Shown here piece by piece: positions 8,301 through 14,878 of a stretch of DNA of 64,000 nucleotides (its first letter is position 1; each line of letters opens with the position of its first letter). Source of the DNA: Marinobacter sp. BW6 (GTDB lineage Bacteria; Pseudomonadota; Gammaproteobacteria; Pseudomonadales; Oleiphilaceae); assembly GCF_008107725.1 (NCBI RefSeq), contig NZ_VIRN01000035.1, forward strand, positions 186,001 through 250,000, given 5' to 3'. A program made the translations under genes and the position numbers. The notes under the pieces are model-generated. The model was not told the origin of the DNA and searched no databases. It saw only the letters and a list, made by a program, of their open reading frames with translations.

Positions 8301-10028
8301 ACTCACGTTAGAGGCGAATTAGCCGCTGCAATGGTGATCTGTGAAGAAGCTTTATCGATTAGTCGGTTGGGTCACAGTGAGGACCCCGACTATTGGGCTG
8401 AGGGTCTTGCAATTAGCTTAAATAACTTAGCAGCAATGCGTGAGGCTCTCGGCAGACCAGAAGTCGCGATCCTGTCCCATACAGAAGCCCATGCCATAAT
8501 TGAGAGCAACTATCGGGTTGATGAAGACCGTTGGGCGGAATGGCTCATAACGAATCTGGGTAATCAGGCCATGACTTTCGATGCTATGGGAATGCCAGAA
8601 GAGGCATTGCCAAAGCAAGAATTGGCTCTGTCTATTCTGGAGCGACACTATAAACAGACGCCGAAGATAGGAGAGGAATTCTACGCGTCTAATGTCGATA
8701 ATTTGGCATCGATTTTTCAGTCTTTAGGCAAACATGAGGACGCACTTCCAAAATTAGAACTGGCATTAGCTATTCGAGAGACACTATATAAAACTGAAGC
8801 TCATAAATATTCTGAGGACTACGTAAGAAGTCTAAATAACTTGGCGTTGACTTTAGATGATCTCGACGATCTCGACGGCGCTTTACAACGGTATGATAAA
8901 GCCCTTGAGATTATTAGACCACGTCTCGAAAGCGCGCCCGACCGTTGGGCGATTTTTTATACTAAAACTCTAACCAATTCCGCGTTAGCTCTGAAACCTA
9001 AAAACCCTCGGAAAGCGTTGGTCCGATACCTAGAGGCTATTTCCGTTATTCGAGATGGCTATGACGAGGCGCCAGAACGTTGGGAAATGCAGTTTGCTAC
9101 CTGTCTTCACAACCTGGGGTCCACTTACCAAGCTTTGGATCGGTACAAGGATGCAATGAAAGAATACTCAACGGCTCTTGAGGTCATTGAGAGAGGATTT
9201 TCTCAAGTTCCAGAACGTTGGGATTTCCTGTATGTCTCGTGTTTGCATAAAAAAGCATTGGCACTAGGCTCGCTCAATCAACCTGAAGATGCGTTGCTTT
9301 GCTTAGAAAAAGCCTTACCAATTATTAGATCCAGAAGCGAGAAGACGCCGACACGATGGCGCGAACACTTGATCTTCAACCTAACCTTACAAGCGAAAAC
9401 ATTTGAAGCCTTGAATCGAGCTGAGGATTGCCTCGCTCAATATGATGAATTGGTCTGGGTTTTTCCCACAAAAGACGAGGAAGATCGTGAGCGTTGGAGG
9501 GATGCGGAGGTCGCAAGTTGGTTAAACTATGCCCGCGCGCTAAGGTCGTTCGGCCGAGTAAAAGACGCAATATCGACATACGAGCATCTTCTACCGTATG
9601 CGAGGAAGGGTTACAAGGAAAGGCCGGAGCTGTGGGAGGCTAGCTATTTGTATGGTTTACGAGAGTTGGCCGACATTCTAATGTCTGGCCATTCGTGGTC
9701 AGAGGCGTCGAGCCTGCTGCGCGAACTCGTCAGCGCTTTGCAATGTCACCGTGATGCCGACAGCGATCATATGGTAAAGAATTACGCAGCGGTTCTTGCT
9801 GACCTTGCTTTCACCCTATGCACGGATCTCAAAATGAAAGAAGCTTTGGGACTTTATGAAGAGGCTCTTTCGATTCGTGAGTCCGCCTATGAAAAAGACC
9901 CAGAGAACTGGGCGATAAACTATGTGGAAAATCTAAATAATACTGCCTTCTGTCATGAATTCTTGGGGAATTTTGAAAGTGCACGTCTTTTGCGAGAGAA
10001 AGCGCAGTCAATAGACACGTCACTATGA
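5337..10028 (+). CDS. STAND-like P-loop ATPase with C-terminal TPR repeats
   Basis: A 1563-residue protein. The N-terminal 300 residues are of unknown fold, with a Gly/Ala-rich stretch near 100-180. An NTPase core follows a VGRNQELE segment (about 331-338): Walker A GEPGTGKT at 365-372 and Walker B LLLLVDD at 552-558 followed by LQW, as in AAA/STAND ATPases. From about 985 to the end there are roughly a dozen repeats of 42-50 residues with W-A/E-x(4)-L-x(2)-LA and AL-x(2)-YE-x-AL patterns, i.e. TPRs. This layout (effector or unknown N-terminus, STAND ATPase, TPR sensor) is shared by bacterial signalling and anti-phage Avs-type proteins, but no nuclease or other effector motif was seen at the N-terminus. 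Likely monocistronic; a perfect 19-bp hairpin covers its stop codon. Confidence 0.7.
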   Translation: MSDDRLSNLGKDLLKAKQQALLIEVLQSDLDSWVDQSPNPIRVVCDASSAVYDVCVKDGKTNVLVVGEGQGQGPLSIFGCLLGSLDNEFDDLHKREILKKLAGFGLNQALGGVVSEAVGDSLSVGAGQMMEYLAEFNGSASDVLTSAVEAGVESVADESGEIVGDIGGTGAEAIAGQFSSEDSIYLSPDARKRLKELAPRLSDKATSHETLQLALEMLLVTALGAPKVIVVNDPFRLDDASLALLAMLVSLEKDLRQVAHADSSGQGRAKTVGISVVLTFTGAQLNDTVVNKGMADKQQAISRLRMMASRYSLLERLDSDIPVPAVRASTFVGRNQELESLRRYWKSLCEQPDTASNQTWCLIRGEPGTGKTALANQFIDKIRSDTAYPERLSIPTLRLLNQTGHSAQATGLASLKNSMADELRRLTLVYRKRVGWLARSSHQITEGVQSWKDDATSDDPEAIKRMQGRVAKMVSKLLGIDAVMGVAGSVKGWSKQDEMRSMRKEEFGQSYRANHKEEQFELLRASLLEIRKLAEKCSSDSESQPRGSAFPLLLLVDDLQWVDDFTAEFLLKEWPADVPVYILATARGSDSFTTTGESSEHQALNWNRNRLFTELGLIHAGSVDVERDHDEEQEKEGKQIGDLALVSCLELKGMDQPMLAKLIKLTYGDITKEQAEQFAAAVTNNLSGANNASEIITLFAIETLNVISDPQFYRRNPELPRLIESLPDTNRYRFNEPESGGLTEALNRVFRNLRETYQASYLIETGRTFGGERFNLSSYAVLEERLHLIEQYFGEYGGTARYSLLFSAVLGSPFRIELVEQLLRELIDLPYEDYPELYPLTQSLRERCRHTSLLEQYEVLERAYEIVWRIRDNTNLSIRYSHQHDLLSQFLAGQFTQRLFDLYSTPDKIDESLKNIVAYLWVSGESWFDNWNEKFVDKLAWEEVHEIEKARFRVALTGYRYRVMMDLTSHLGDWAKEYVLSLNYLATETHVRGELAAAMVICEEALSISRLGHSEDPDYWAEGLAISLNNLAAMREALGRPEVAILSHTEAHAIIESNYRVDEDRWAEWLITNLGNQAMTFDAMGMPEEALPKQELALSILERHYKQTPKIGEEFYASNVDNLASIFQSLGKHEDALPKLELALAIRETLYKTEAHKYSEDYVRSLNNLALTLDDLDDLDGALQRYDKALEIIRPRLESAPDRWAIFYTKTLTNSALALKPKNPRKALVRYLEAISVIRDGYDEAPERWEMQFATCLHNLGSTYQALDRYKDAMKEYSTALEVIERGFSQVPERWDFLYVSCLHKKALALGSLNQPEDALLCLEKALPIIRSRSEKTPTRWREHLIFNLTLQAKTFEALNRAEDCLAQYDELVWVFPTKDEEDRERWRDAEVASWLNYARALRSFGRVKDAISTYEHLLPYARKGYKERPELWEASYLYGLRELADILMSGHSWSEASSLLRELVSALQCHRDADSDHMVKNYAAVLADLAFTLCTDLKMKEALGLYEEALSIRESAYEKDPENWAINYVENLNNTAFCHEFLGNFESARLLREKAQSIDTSL

Positions 10029-10046
10029 GTGACGTGTCTATTGACT
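10006..10046. terminator. Perfect 19-bp inverted repeat spanning a stop codon
   Basis: The left arm 10006-10024 (AGTCAATAGACACGTCACT) is exactly complementary to the right arm 10028-10046, with a 3-base loop at 10025-10027. The TGA stop of the ATPase gene (10026-10028) is in the loop and first base of the right arm. It may act as a transcription end or mRNA stabiliser, but no run of T follows, so it is not a classical intrinsic terminator. Confidence 0.55.
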
Positions 10047-10290
10047 TAATGTTAAAGCATGTAGTGGCGACTGAAGTGAAGGATAAGACGCTGTCCTAGG
10101 GTTAATCGAGGCAATTAGATAAACTCCGGTGGAACATATATTTTCATTTATTTTCAGTTTCGCCTTCAGCAGTTATTGACGATCTCAACTGATCCCTGGC
10201 AGATCGGTCTCTGGGACAGGTGACTGATATTCGGCATTTCCACCGCCACCTTAAGGATGATTTTGGGGAATAGTTTCATTGACAGGTTAA

Positions 10291-10770
10291 TTAGCGCAAT
10301 ACAGATAAATCCCTCGGCTCAACAAAAATCTCAAAGGTCGCATAATCCCTCAATTCATTCTGCGCTGCATTAATTCGGCCCCAATCGAACGGCTCTCCCA
10401 CAGTTACAGTGACTGTAAGCCCATCCGTCGGCCCTCCAAAGCGAGGCCGATAAAGACGGTATTTACGCAACGTTCTCACAATAAGCATAAAAAAGGCTGA
10501 GCTGGTTGCCACTTCGATCGGATATCGAGCGATCGGGTGATCAGGGTTAATGGGTTCAAGGTATACCGGTAAATGATGCTCAGTCCTCAATACGTTCTGG
10601 GCCTCATTCAGAGCGGTATAATCAATGGGCCATGGTGCGATGACTTGAACGTATTTTTGCCCGCTGCGATTTTCTACTGAAACCGCAGTCAGCCGCCGCT
10701 CCTGCAGTGCATCTTGAACAGTTTTTCCGGCCTCACCGAAAACTTGAAGTACCTCAGGGCTGATTTTCAT
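10291..10770 (-). CDS. Unknown protein with two repeated halves, partner of the sigma-like gene
   Basis: Taking ATG 10770 (MKISPEVL), which has GGAGG ten bases ahead, gives 159 residues; an upstream in-frame start at 10818 has no better site. Two segments look like copies of one unit: APWPIDYTALNEAQNVLR...LPVYLEP (about 60-92) and GEPFDWGRINAAQNELRDYATFEIFVEP (about 125-152), sharing D-W/Y, a helix with AAQN-x-LR and a final strand ending in EP. No membrane segment or catalytic motif. It starts 61 bases after the sigma-like gene on the same strand, so it is probably co-transcribed and under the same promoter. An anti-sigma or co-regulator role is suggested by position only. Confidence 0.6.
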   Translation of the reverse strand: MKISPEVLQVFGEAGKTVQDALQERRLTAVSVENRSGQKYVQVIAPWPIDYTALNEAQNVLRTEHHLPVYLEPINPDHPIARYPIEVATSSAFFMLIVRTLRKYRLYRPRFGGPTDGLTVTVTVGEPFDWGRINAAQNELRDYATFEIFVEPRDLSVLR

Positions 10771-10831
10771 CAGAGCGATCCCTCCTACTTTGTGGCAATT
10801 AAGAGACAGCCGGGGCAAAAATGGGCGGTGG

Positions 10832-11461
10832 TTAATCCCTGTCTTCCTGAGTCAGTTCGAGGATCTTCTTCTGAAGTTGTTTCCACCGATACTGAACCTT
10901 GTGAGTGGTTGTGCCCAGTTCTTCAGCAACCGCCTTGAGGGGAGGGCGAACGTAACCACCATCCAGTTGTGCTCCAACTAATTTATCCATGAACTGCCTG
11001 TCCTCATCCGAGAGTTCCGACAGTTTTTCTGCAATCGCCTGCACAGTTAGCTTATCTAGAAGTGGATCTGCGTCGTGGGTAATGCTCATCGCTTCGAAGT
11101 ATTCCAGATTAGTGACTGGTTCGTCCTCGGAGCGCGGAGCATCAAGAATGCCGTGAACGATGCTGGAAGCGCTCTTCCGGCGGGCATAATCCATGGCGAC
11201 GTTCTTCGCTTTTTGCTTAAGCCGATAGAAAACATCATCGTTTGTTTTACAGTCGTCGAAGCTCGATTCCTCCCCGCCCTCTAGCTTTGCTAAGAAATAC
11301 TCGTAACTATCAATCGGTGCACGTTCGACAAGAGATTGTGTGAACGCGTGAGGGTTGGTTGGACCAAATTCGGCCCAAATCGCCTCTTCAATCTTAACTT
11401 TCTTGTTTGCAAAGGTTTCGTTGAGCATTTCGATGAGCTTTGCTCGGGCAACTTTAGTCAT
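10832..11461 (-). CDS. Sigma-70-family-like transcription factor (ECF-type layout)
   Basis: A 209-residue protein starting at ATG 11461 after GAGGAC. Residues 75-97 (DDVFYRLKQKAKNVAMDYARRK) look like the core helix of sigma region 2 (compare the usual FRAWLYRIARNLAIDYLRR pattern). Residues about 145-203 look like region 4: LSELSDEDRQFMDKLV, then a helix-turn-helix in LKAVAEELGTTTHKVQYRWKQLQKKIL. The linker of about 45 residues is longer than in many ECF factors. A promoter-like site on the same strand at 11529-11499 and three more in the island share one unusual consensus, supporting a dedicated, autoregulated sigma. Relationship to known ECF groups is not established; a non-sigma HTH regulator is the alternative. 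Confidence 0.6.
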   Translation of the reverse strand: MTKVARAKLIEMLNETFANKKVKIEEAIWAEFGPTNPHAFTQSLVERAPIDSYEYFLAKLEGGEESSFDDCKTNDDVFYRLKQKAKNVAMDYARRKSASSIVHGILDAPRSEDEPVTNLEYFEAMSITHDADPLLDKLTVQAIAEKLSELSDEDRQFMDKLVGAQLDGGYVRPPLKAVAEELGTTTHKVQYRWKQLQKKILELTQEDRD

Positions 11462-11498
11462 TCGCAGTCCTCGGTAATGTTTGTCTTCTGGTCATCCA

Positions 11499-11529
11499 TC
11501 TAAAACGAGCCACTCGGGAAAGAGCGGAA
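11499..11529 (-). promoter_or_regulatory. Promoter-like site ahead of the sigma-like gene (site D)
   Basis: On the minus strand TTCCG (11529-11525), 17 bases, then CGTTTTAGA (11507-11499). This is the same bipartite pattern with identical spacing as at 11542, 14701 and 17053. It ends 37 bases before the start codon of the sigma-like gene, a normal distance for a promoter, and suggests autoregulation. Confidence 0.6.
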
Positions 11530-11541
11530 AGATTTTTTATT

Positions 11542-11572
11542 TTCCGTTTTTCTCATCCCCAACCGTTTTAGT
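11542..11572 (+). promoter_or_regulatory. Promoter-like site ahead of the ADP-ribosylglycohydrolase (site A)
   Basis: TTCCG (11542-11546), 17 bases, CGTTTTAGT (11564-11572). It lies back to back with site D, the two TTCCG blocks being 12 bases apart, so the 139-bp gap between the two divergent genes works as a paired promoter region. The start codon follows 27 bases later. Confidence 0.6.
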
Positions 11573-11599
11573 CCTCAGCGACACAACTGAGGAGTTGAA

Positions 11600-12379
11600 A
11601 TGCTTGGAGCTATCGTTGGTGATTTCATTGGAAGTTCGTGGGAGGGAGTAGAACCTTTTCAGTTTAGGGGTGAGCTTCTCAGCGATGTGAGCCACTTTAC
11701 GGATGATACGGTCCTGACCATCGCTACATCTTATACCTGGGCAGTGGAAGGGGACCTGGAGGCCAGTTATCGAGAAAGCATTAGGGATTATCAGAACCTT
11801 GGGTTTTCTGAGCCGATGTATAAGTGGGCACATGGCGTCGACGAGCAGCAGCACTTTAACCATGGGAATGGTGCAGCAATTCGCGTCAGTCCTGTCGCTA
11901 TTTTCGCTAACAATCTTCAAGAGGCAATTTTTCTCTCCAGAAAAGCGGCCATGGTAACTCACTATAACGAACTCGCCGTAAAGCTGGCTGAATTAATCGG
12001 TGGCGCGACTTTTTTGGCCCATCGCCAATATGCTCCCAAAGATATACACGAATTCGCGGTAGAGCATTGCCCATCGCTATTCCAGCTTCCCCGCTCTGGG
12101 TCGCCGTTCCAGTGGGAGTCAGTCGTCACCGCGATAGAAATTGCCTGCCGAACCGTTAGTTTTGAGACGTGCATGCGAGAGTGCATCTCGGCCGGCGGAG
12201 ATGTCGACTCGGTATGTGCCATGGCAGGAGCCATTTCTGAAGGACTTTGGGGTTGTCCTTCGCATCTTTTGACGCACGTACTAGAGGAACTCAATCGCTG
12301 CCACCCCGACCTTTTTCGAATGCTCCGCATCTCCCTGCTGGGGAGTGAACTCTCATTAACCCATTCTACCGTCTCGTGA
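11600..12379 (+). CDS. ADP-ribosylglycohydrolase (DraG/ARH family)
   Basis: A 259-residue protein with the family's typical start MLGAIVGDFIGSSWEG. The first metal-binding motif is HFTDDTVLT (residues 32-40) and the second GGDVDSVCAMAGAISEGLWG (from 199), where the family norm is GGDTD. The paired Asp residues for the two magnesium ions (D35, D36, D201, D203) are present. Such enzymes remove ADP-ribose from proteins, DNA or small molecules. A good ribosome site (GAGGAG) precedes ATG 11600. It is the first gene behind promoter-like site A and divergent from the sigma-like gene. The substrate cannot be told; in this setting it could reverse a toxin-made modification or act on an ADP-ribosyl signal, which is inference. 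No ADP-ribosyltransferase was recognised in the window. Confidence 0.88.
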   Translation: MLGAIVGDFIGSSWEGVEPFQFRGELLSDVSHFTDDTVLTIATSYTWAVEGDLEASYRESIRDYQNLGFSEPMYKWAHGVDEQQHFNHGNGAAIRVSPVAIFANNLQEAIFLSRKAAMVTHYNELAVKLAELIGGATFLAHRQYAPKDIHEFAVEHCPSLFQLPRSGSPFQWESVVTAIEIACRTVSFETCMRECISAGGDVDSVCAMAGAISEGLWGCPSHLLTHVLEELNRCHPDLFRMLRISLLGSELSLTHSTVS

Positions 12380-12456
12380 TAACCGTTCTTGTGAGAGGGC
12401 GATCAGAGACGTGGATCTAAGAAAGATGGAAAAGCAAGGATAAGTCGAAAACAGGT

Positions 12457-12474
12457 CGAATAGTAAGCTATTCG
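12457..12474. other. Small hairpin between glycohydrolase and lipoprotein genes
   Basis: Arms CGAATAG (12457-12463) and CTATTCG (12468-12474) pair perfectly around a 4-base loop. A second short inverted repeat, CCCC-TTTT-GGGG, lies about 40 bases further on. Both are in the 206-bp gap before the lipoprotein gene and may be operator or weak termination structures. Confidence 0.35.
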
Positions 12475-12585
12475 TGCCAAAAAGTACATATTTTACAATG
12501 TTTTAATTGTGTTCCCCTTTTGGGGCGTTCATCTTCCCGCGGGGCGAATGACTCGCCCTTCCAAAAAAGCAAAAAGAGGTGATTC

Positions 12586-13059
12586 ATGACTAAGATGTCA
12601 AAATTGAAGCAAGGGACTGCAACTTTCGTTCTCGGGATTGCGCTGACTGGTTGCGCTGCCAATGGTGGCAAAAACAACGGTTTTTCTGATGCAGCGGGCC
12701 AAGTTGGTGGCGCACTTCAACAAGTGGCTAATGGCGTTGGTTCCGCAGTTGGGGGAATGTTTCAGCCATACACCAATGGCGTCAAGGTTACCGAGGAGCA
12801 GCTGGCCAGGTTGGAAGTTGGCATGCCGGCTTCTCAGGTTGAGCAATTGATTGGCTACCCCCCAGAGATTGATAGCTCCAATGATGGAGAGATCTGGTCT
12901 TACCCGTACAGTGAGATTCCCCACTTCGGTCAAAACATCAACGAGACGACGATTGTCAGGTTTGATGCGTCAGGGCAATTGACCAAGGCCTACAAAACGA
13001 ACACCCGTGCCAGTTCAAGTGGTAACCCGCTATTGGATGCGGCGAACGGTCTGCAGTAA
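12586..13059 (+). CDS. Lipoprotein with a SmpA/BamE-like domain
   Basis: A 157-residue protein with a signal peptide ending in the lipobox LTGC (lipid-modified Cys23). A Gly/Ala-rich linker follows, then residues about 68-140 contain LARLEVGMPASQVEQLIGYPPE...GEIWSYPYSE...TTIVRFDASGQLTKAYKT, the GM(x4)V(x2)LLG-P...W-Y...F-x-G-L pattern of the SmpA/OmlA (BamE) fold. Such proteins anchor in the outer membrane. It follows the glycohydrolase on the same strand after a gap with hairpins, so it may or may not share its transcript. The start codon ATG 12586 is behind AGAGGTG. Confidence 0.72.
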   Translation: MTKMSKLKQGTATFVLGIALTGCAANGGKNNGFSDAAGQVGGALQQVANGVGSAVGGMFQPYTNGVKVTEEQLARLEVGMPASQVEQLIGYPPEIDSSNDGEIWSYPYSEIPHFGQNINETTIVRFDASGQLTKAYKTNTRASSSGNPLLDAANGLQ

Positions 13060-13159
13060 ATACTTCACTGATACCTCCACGCAATTACAGCCGCTCTTGC
13101 AGTTTCCATCTCAGACTGCATCAGCGTGCGCACAGAAACGGACTTAAGAAGGATCCCCT

Positions 13160-14605
13160 ATGAAAAGGAAATGGCTATTTCTCGTGGCTTTGGCTGCTTC
13201 GCTATTTGCTGGTTGCTCTGACTACCCCTCAACAGGTGTCGTTGATACCAGAATAGTGCGCGAGATTGCTGACATTGATGAGATTACCGGCAAGGCTTTT
13301 GGCTTGAAGGATACGGCCCAGGGTGCAGTCCTAGCCTATGAAAAAGACCTGGATCTGCTCAAAGGGGTTAAATATCGAATCAGGCAACAAATGATAGATA
13401 GCGGCAGCTTGGATGAACTTGATTTTCCTCTTGAATATTCGGGAGTGGATAATTCGCAAATGACTCTGATGCTTCAGAGGATTGTGGATGATGCCAACGT
13501 AATTTACAGAAAGACTCAGGCAGTTCTTGAAGCCGATATAGTTGAAGCAGCTAAGGCTCTAGATGTAGCAAGGACTAATTTGCAGAAGTTGGAAACTGCT
13601 ACAGCAAAGTTCGAGGAAGCAGTAAAAGGTGAACAGGAAGCCTACGATGCGGCCGTTGAAGAGCTCAACGCCGCTCAACAAGAGGTGGGTGCGATCTATG
13701 AGAGGGCAGCCACCAGCATGTCAAAATTGGCAGAGCGTTTGGGTTACAAAGGCCGTCGATCTTTGCGTTACGACGAGAGCCTAATCGGGGAGTACCGCTC
13801 TCTGGACTACACTGGCCGAAATGATCTGCCCTCTGACTGCCCGGCTCAACGAGGCTATCAAACCATAGATACCCGCGATTTAAACAATCAATGCTCGTAT
13901 CTTCACATAGGCACTATTTTTCTGGAAACACCAGAAATTGAGAGTGCGGCGCGAGAAATCCTCCGCTCCAACTTCCGGGAGCTGGCTGAGGTCATGCACG
14001 CGATTGGAAATGATGGCAGTGGCGGCCTCAAGGCTAAGGTTTCAGAGCTGCAGGTCGCATTGAGCAGTGCCCATGCAGAAGCCGCAAAGACCCTCGGTTC
14101 ACAACGTGAGCGTAACTCTGAAGTCTCGAAGCTGACTCATCAAGCTGCGGTTCTTGAGAAAAAGCTGGAACGGTTGAAGGCTCCCGAATATCAACAGGAG
14201 TTGCTCTACGATGTCGATGTAACCTACCCAGATGGGTACGTTGAGACACGGAATGCTTATGTGAAGGCAGTGCAGAGCGATCTATTCGAACGTCACATCA
14301 TAGAGTTGGGCGATGTGAGCCTGCATAGCGAAGTTGATATCAAAAATGGATACTTTGAAAACGTTGATTCAGGTTTTGTAGGTGTAGCGACGGTCACCGA
14401 TGTGTTGGCTTCAAGAGGCCGGTCGAAAGAGGTCATTCGTGCCCATGGGTATGCGGACCTTACCGACCCTGAGATGGCTGAAGCTGAGCAAATTCAGGTC
14501 CCGATGGATCGTGAGTTCATCAAAGAGCGTCGCAGAGATGATTCTCAGCAGAAGATGTGGGAGGGGTTACTGGATTATCTGTCCGATATTCGTCAGAAAG
14601 CCTGA
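13160..14605 (+). CDS. Coiled-coil lipoprotein of unknown function
   Basis: A 481-residue protein with a signal peptide and lipobox FAGC (Cys19). Residues about 115-200 and 290-350 are rich in A, E, K, L and Q with heptad character, predicting long coiled coils. Between them lies a compact segment with two pairs of Cys-containing stretches (DLPSDCPAQRG, NNQCSYLH). The C-terminal 130 residues, starting at YDVDVTYPDGYVETRNAYV, look like a beta-rich domain. No enzyme motif. It is placed 100 bases behind the BamE-like lipoprotein, and the two could form an envelope module of the island system. A 10-bp-stem hairpin follows the gene. Confidence 0.6.
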   Translation: MKRKWLFLVALAASLFAGCSDYPSTGVVDTRIVREIADIDEITGKAFGLKDTAQGAVLAYEKDLDLLKGVKYRIRQQMIDSGSLDELDFPLEYSGVDNSQMTLMLQRIVDDANVIYRKTQAVLEADIVEAAKALDVARTNLQKLETATAKFEEAVKGEQEAYDAAVEELNAAQQEVGAIYERAATSMSKLAERLGYKGRRSLRYDESLIGEYRSLDYTGRNDLPSDCPAQRGYQTIDTRDLNNQCSYLHIGTIFLETPEIESAAREILRSNFRELAEVMHAIGNDGSGGLKAKVSELQVALSSAHAEAAKTLGSQRERNSEVSKLTHQAAVLEKKLERLKAPEYQQELLYDVDVTYPDGYVETRNAYVKAVQSDLFERHIIELGDVSLHSEVDIKNGYFENVDSGFVGVATVTDVLASRGRSKEVIRAHGYADLTDPEMAEAEQIQVPMDREFIKERRRDDSQQKMWEGLLDYLSDIRQKA

Positions 14606-14634
14606 CGAACTCTATTGGATCAAGTAATGAATGG

Positions 14635-14662
14635 CCTGAGCTCGAAATAGCGCGAGCTCAGG
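14635..14662. terminator. 10-bp inverted repeat after the coiled-coil lipoprotein gene
   Basis: Arms CCTGAGCTCG (14635-14644) and CGAGCTCAGG (14653-14662) pair perfectly around an 8-base loop, 29 bases after the stop codon. No T run follows, so it is a weak candidate for the end of the transcript, placed just before promoter-like site B. Confidence 0.45.
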
Positions 14663-14700
14663 TTCTGTACCATCCCAGAAGCTGAATTTTCCCAAAAATA

Positions 14701-14731
14701 TTCCGGTTTTTTCGCCTTCCTACGTTTTAGT
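14701..14731 (+). promoter_or_regulatory. Promoter-like site ahead of the VirD4-like ATPase (site B)
   Basis: TTCCG (14701-14705), 17 bases, CGTTTTAGT (14723-14731). Sites B and C share more than the two blocks: both read TTCCGGTTTTTTCG at the left. The leader to the start codon is long (147 bases) and holds a small inverted repeat, CTCACC...GGTGAG, about 45 bases before the gene. Confidence 0.6.
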
Positions 14732-14878
14732 TAGCACGCCCTCTGAAGTCCTTCGGTCAGAGCATCGAAAGGTACTCTTCACTAGGCTCGAAACTACGAT
14801 TTCAAAACTTCCGCTCACCTTGTGAAACATTGGTGAGTCGGTAGTTCGATGCCGTCACCATTACGTAAGGAGATGCCT

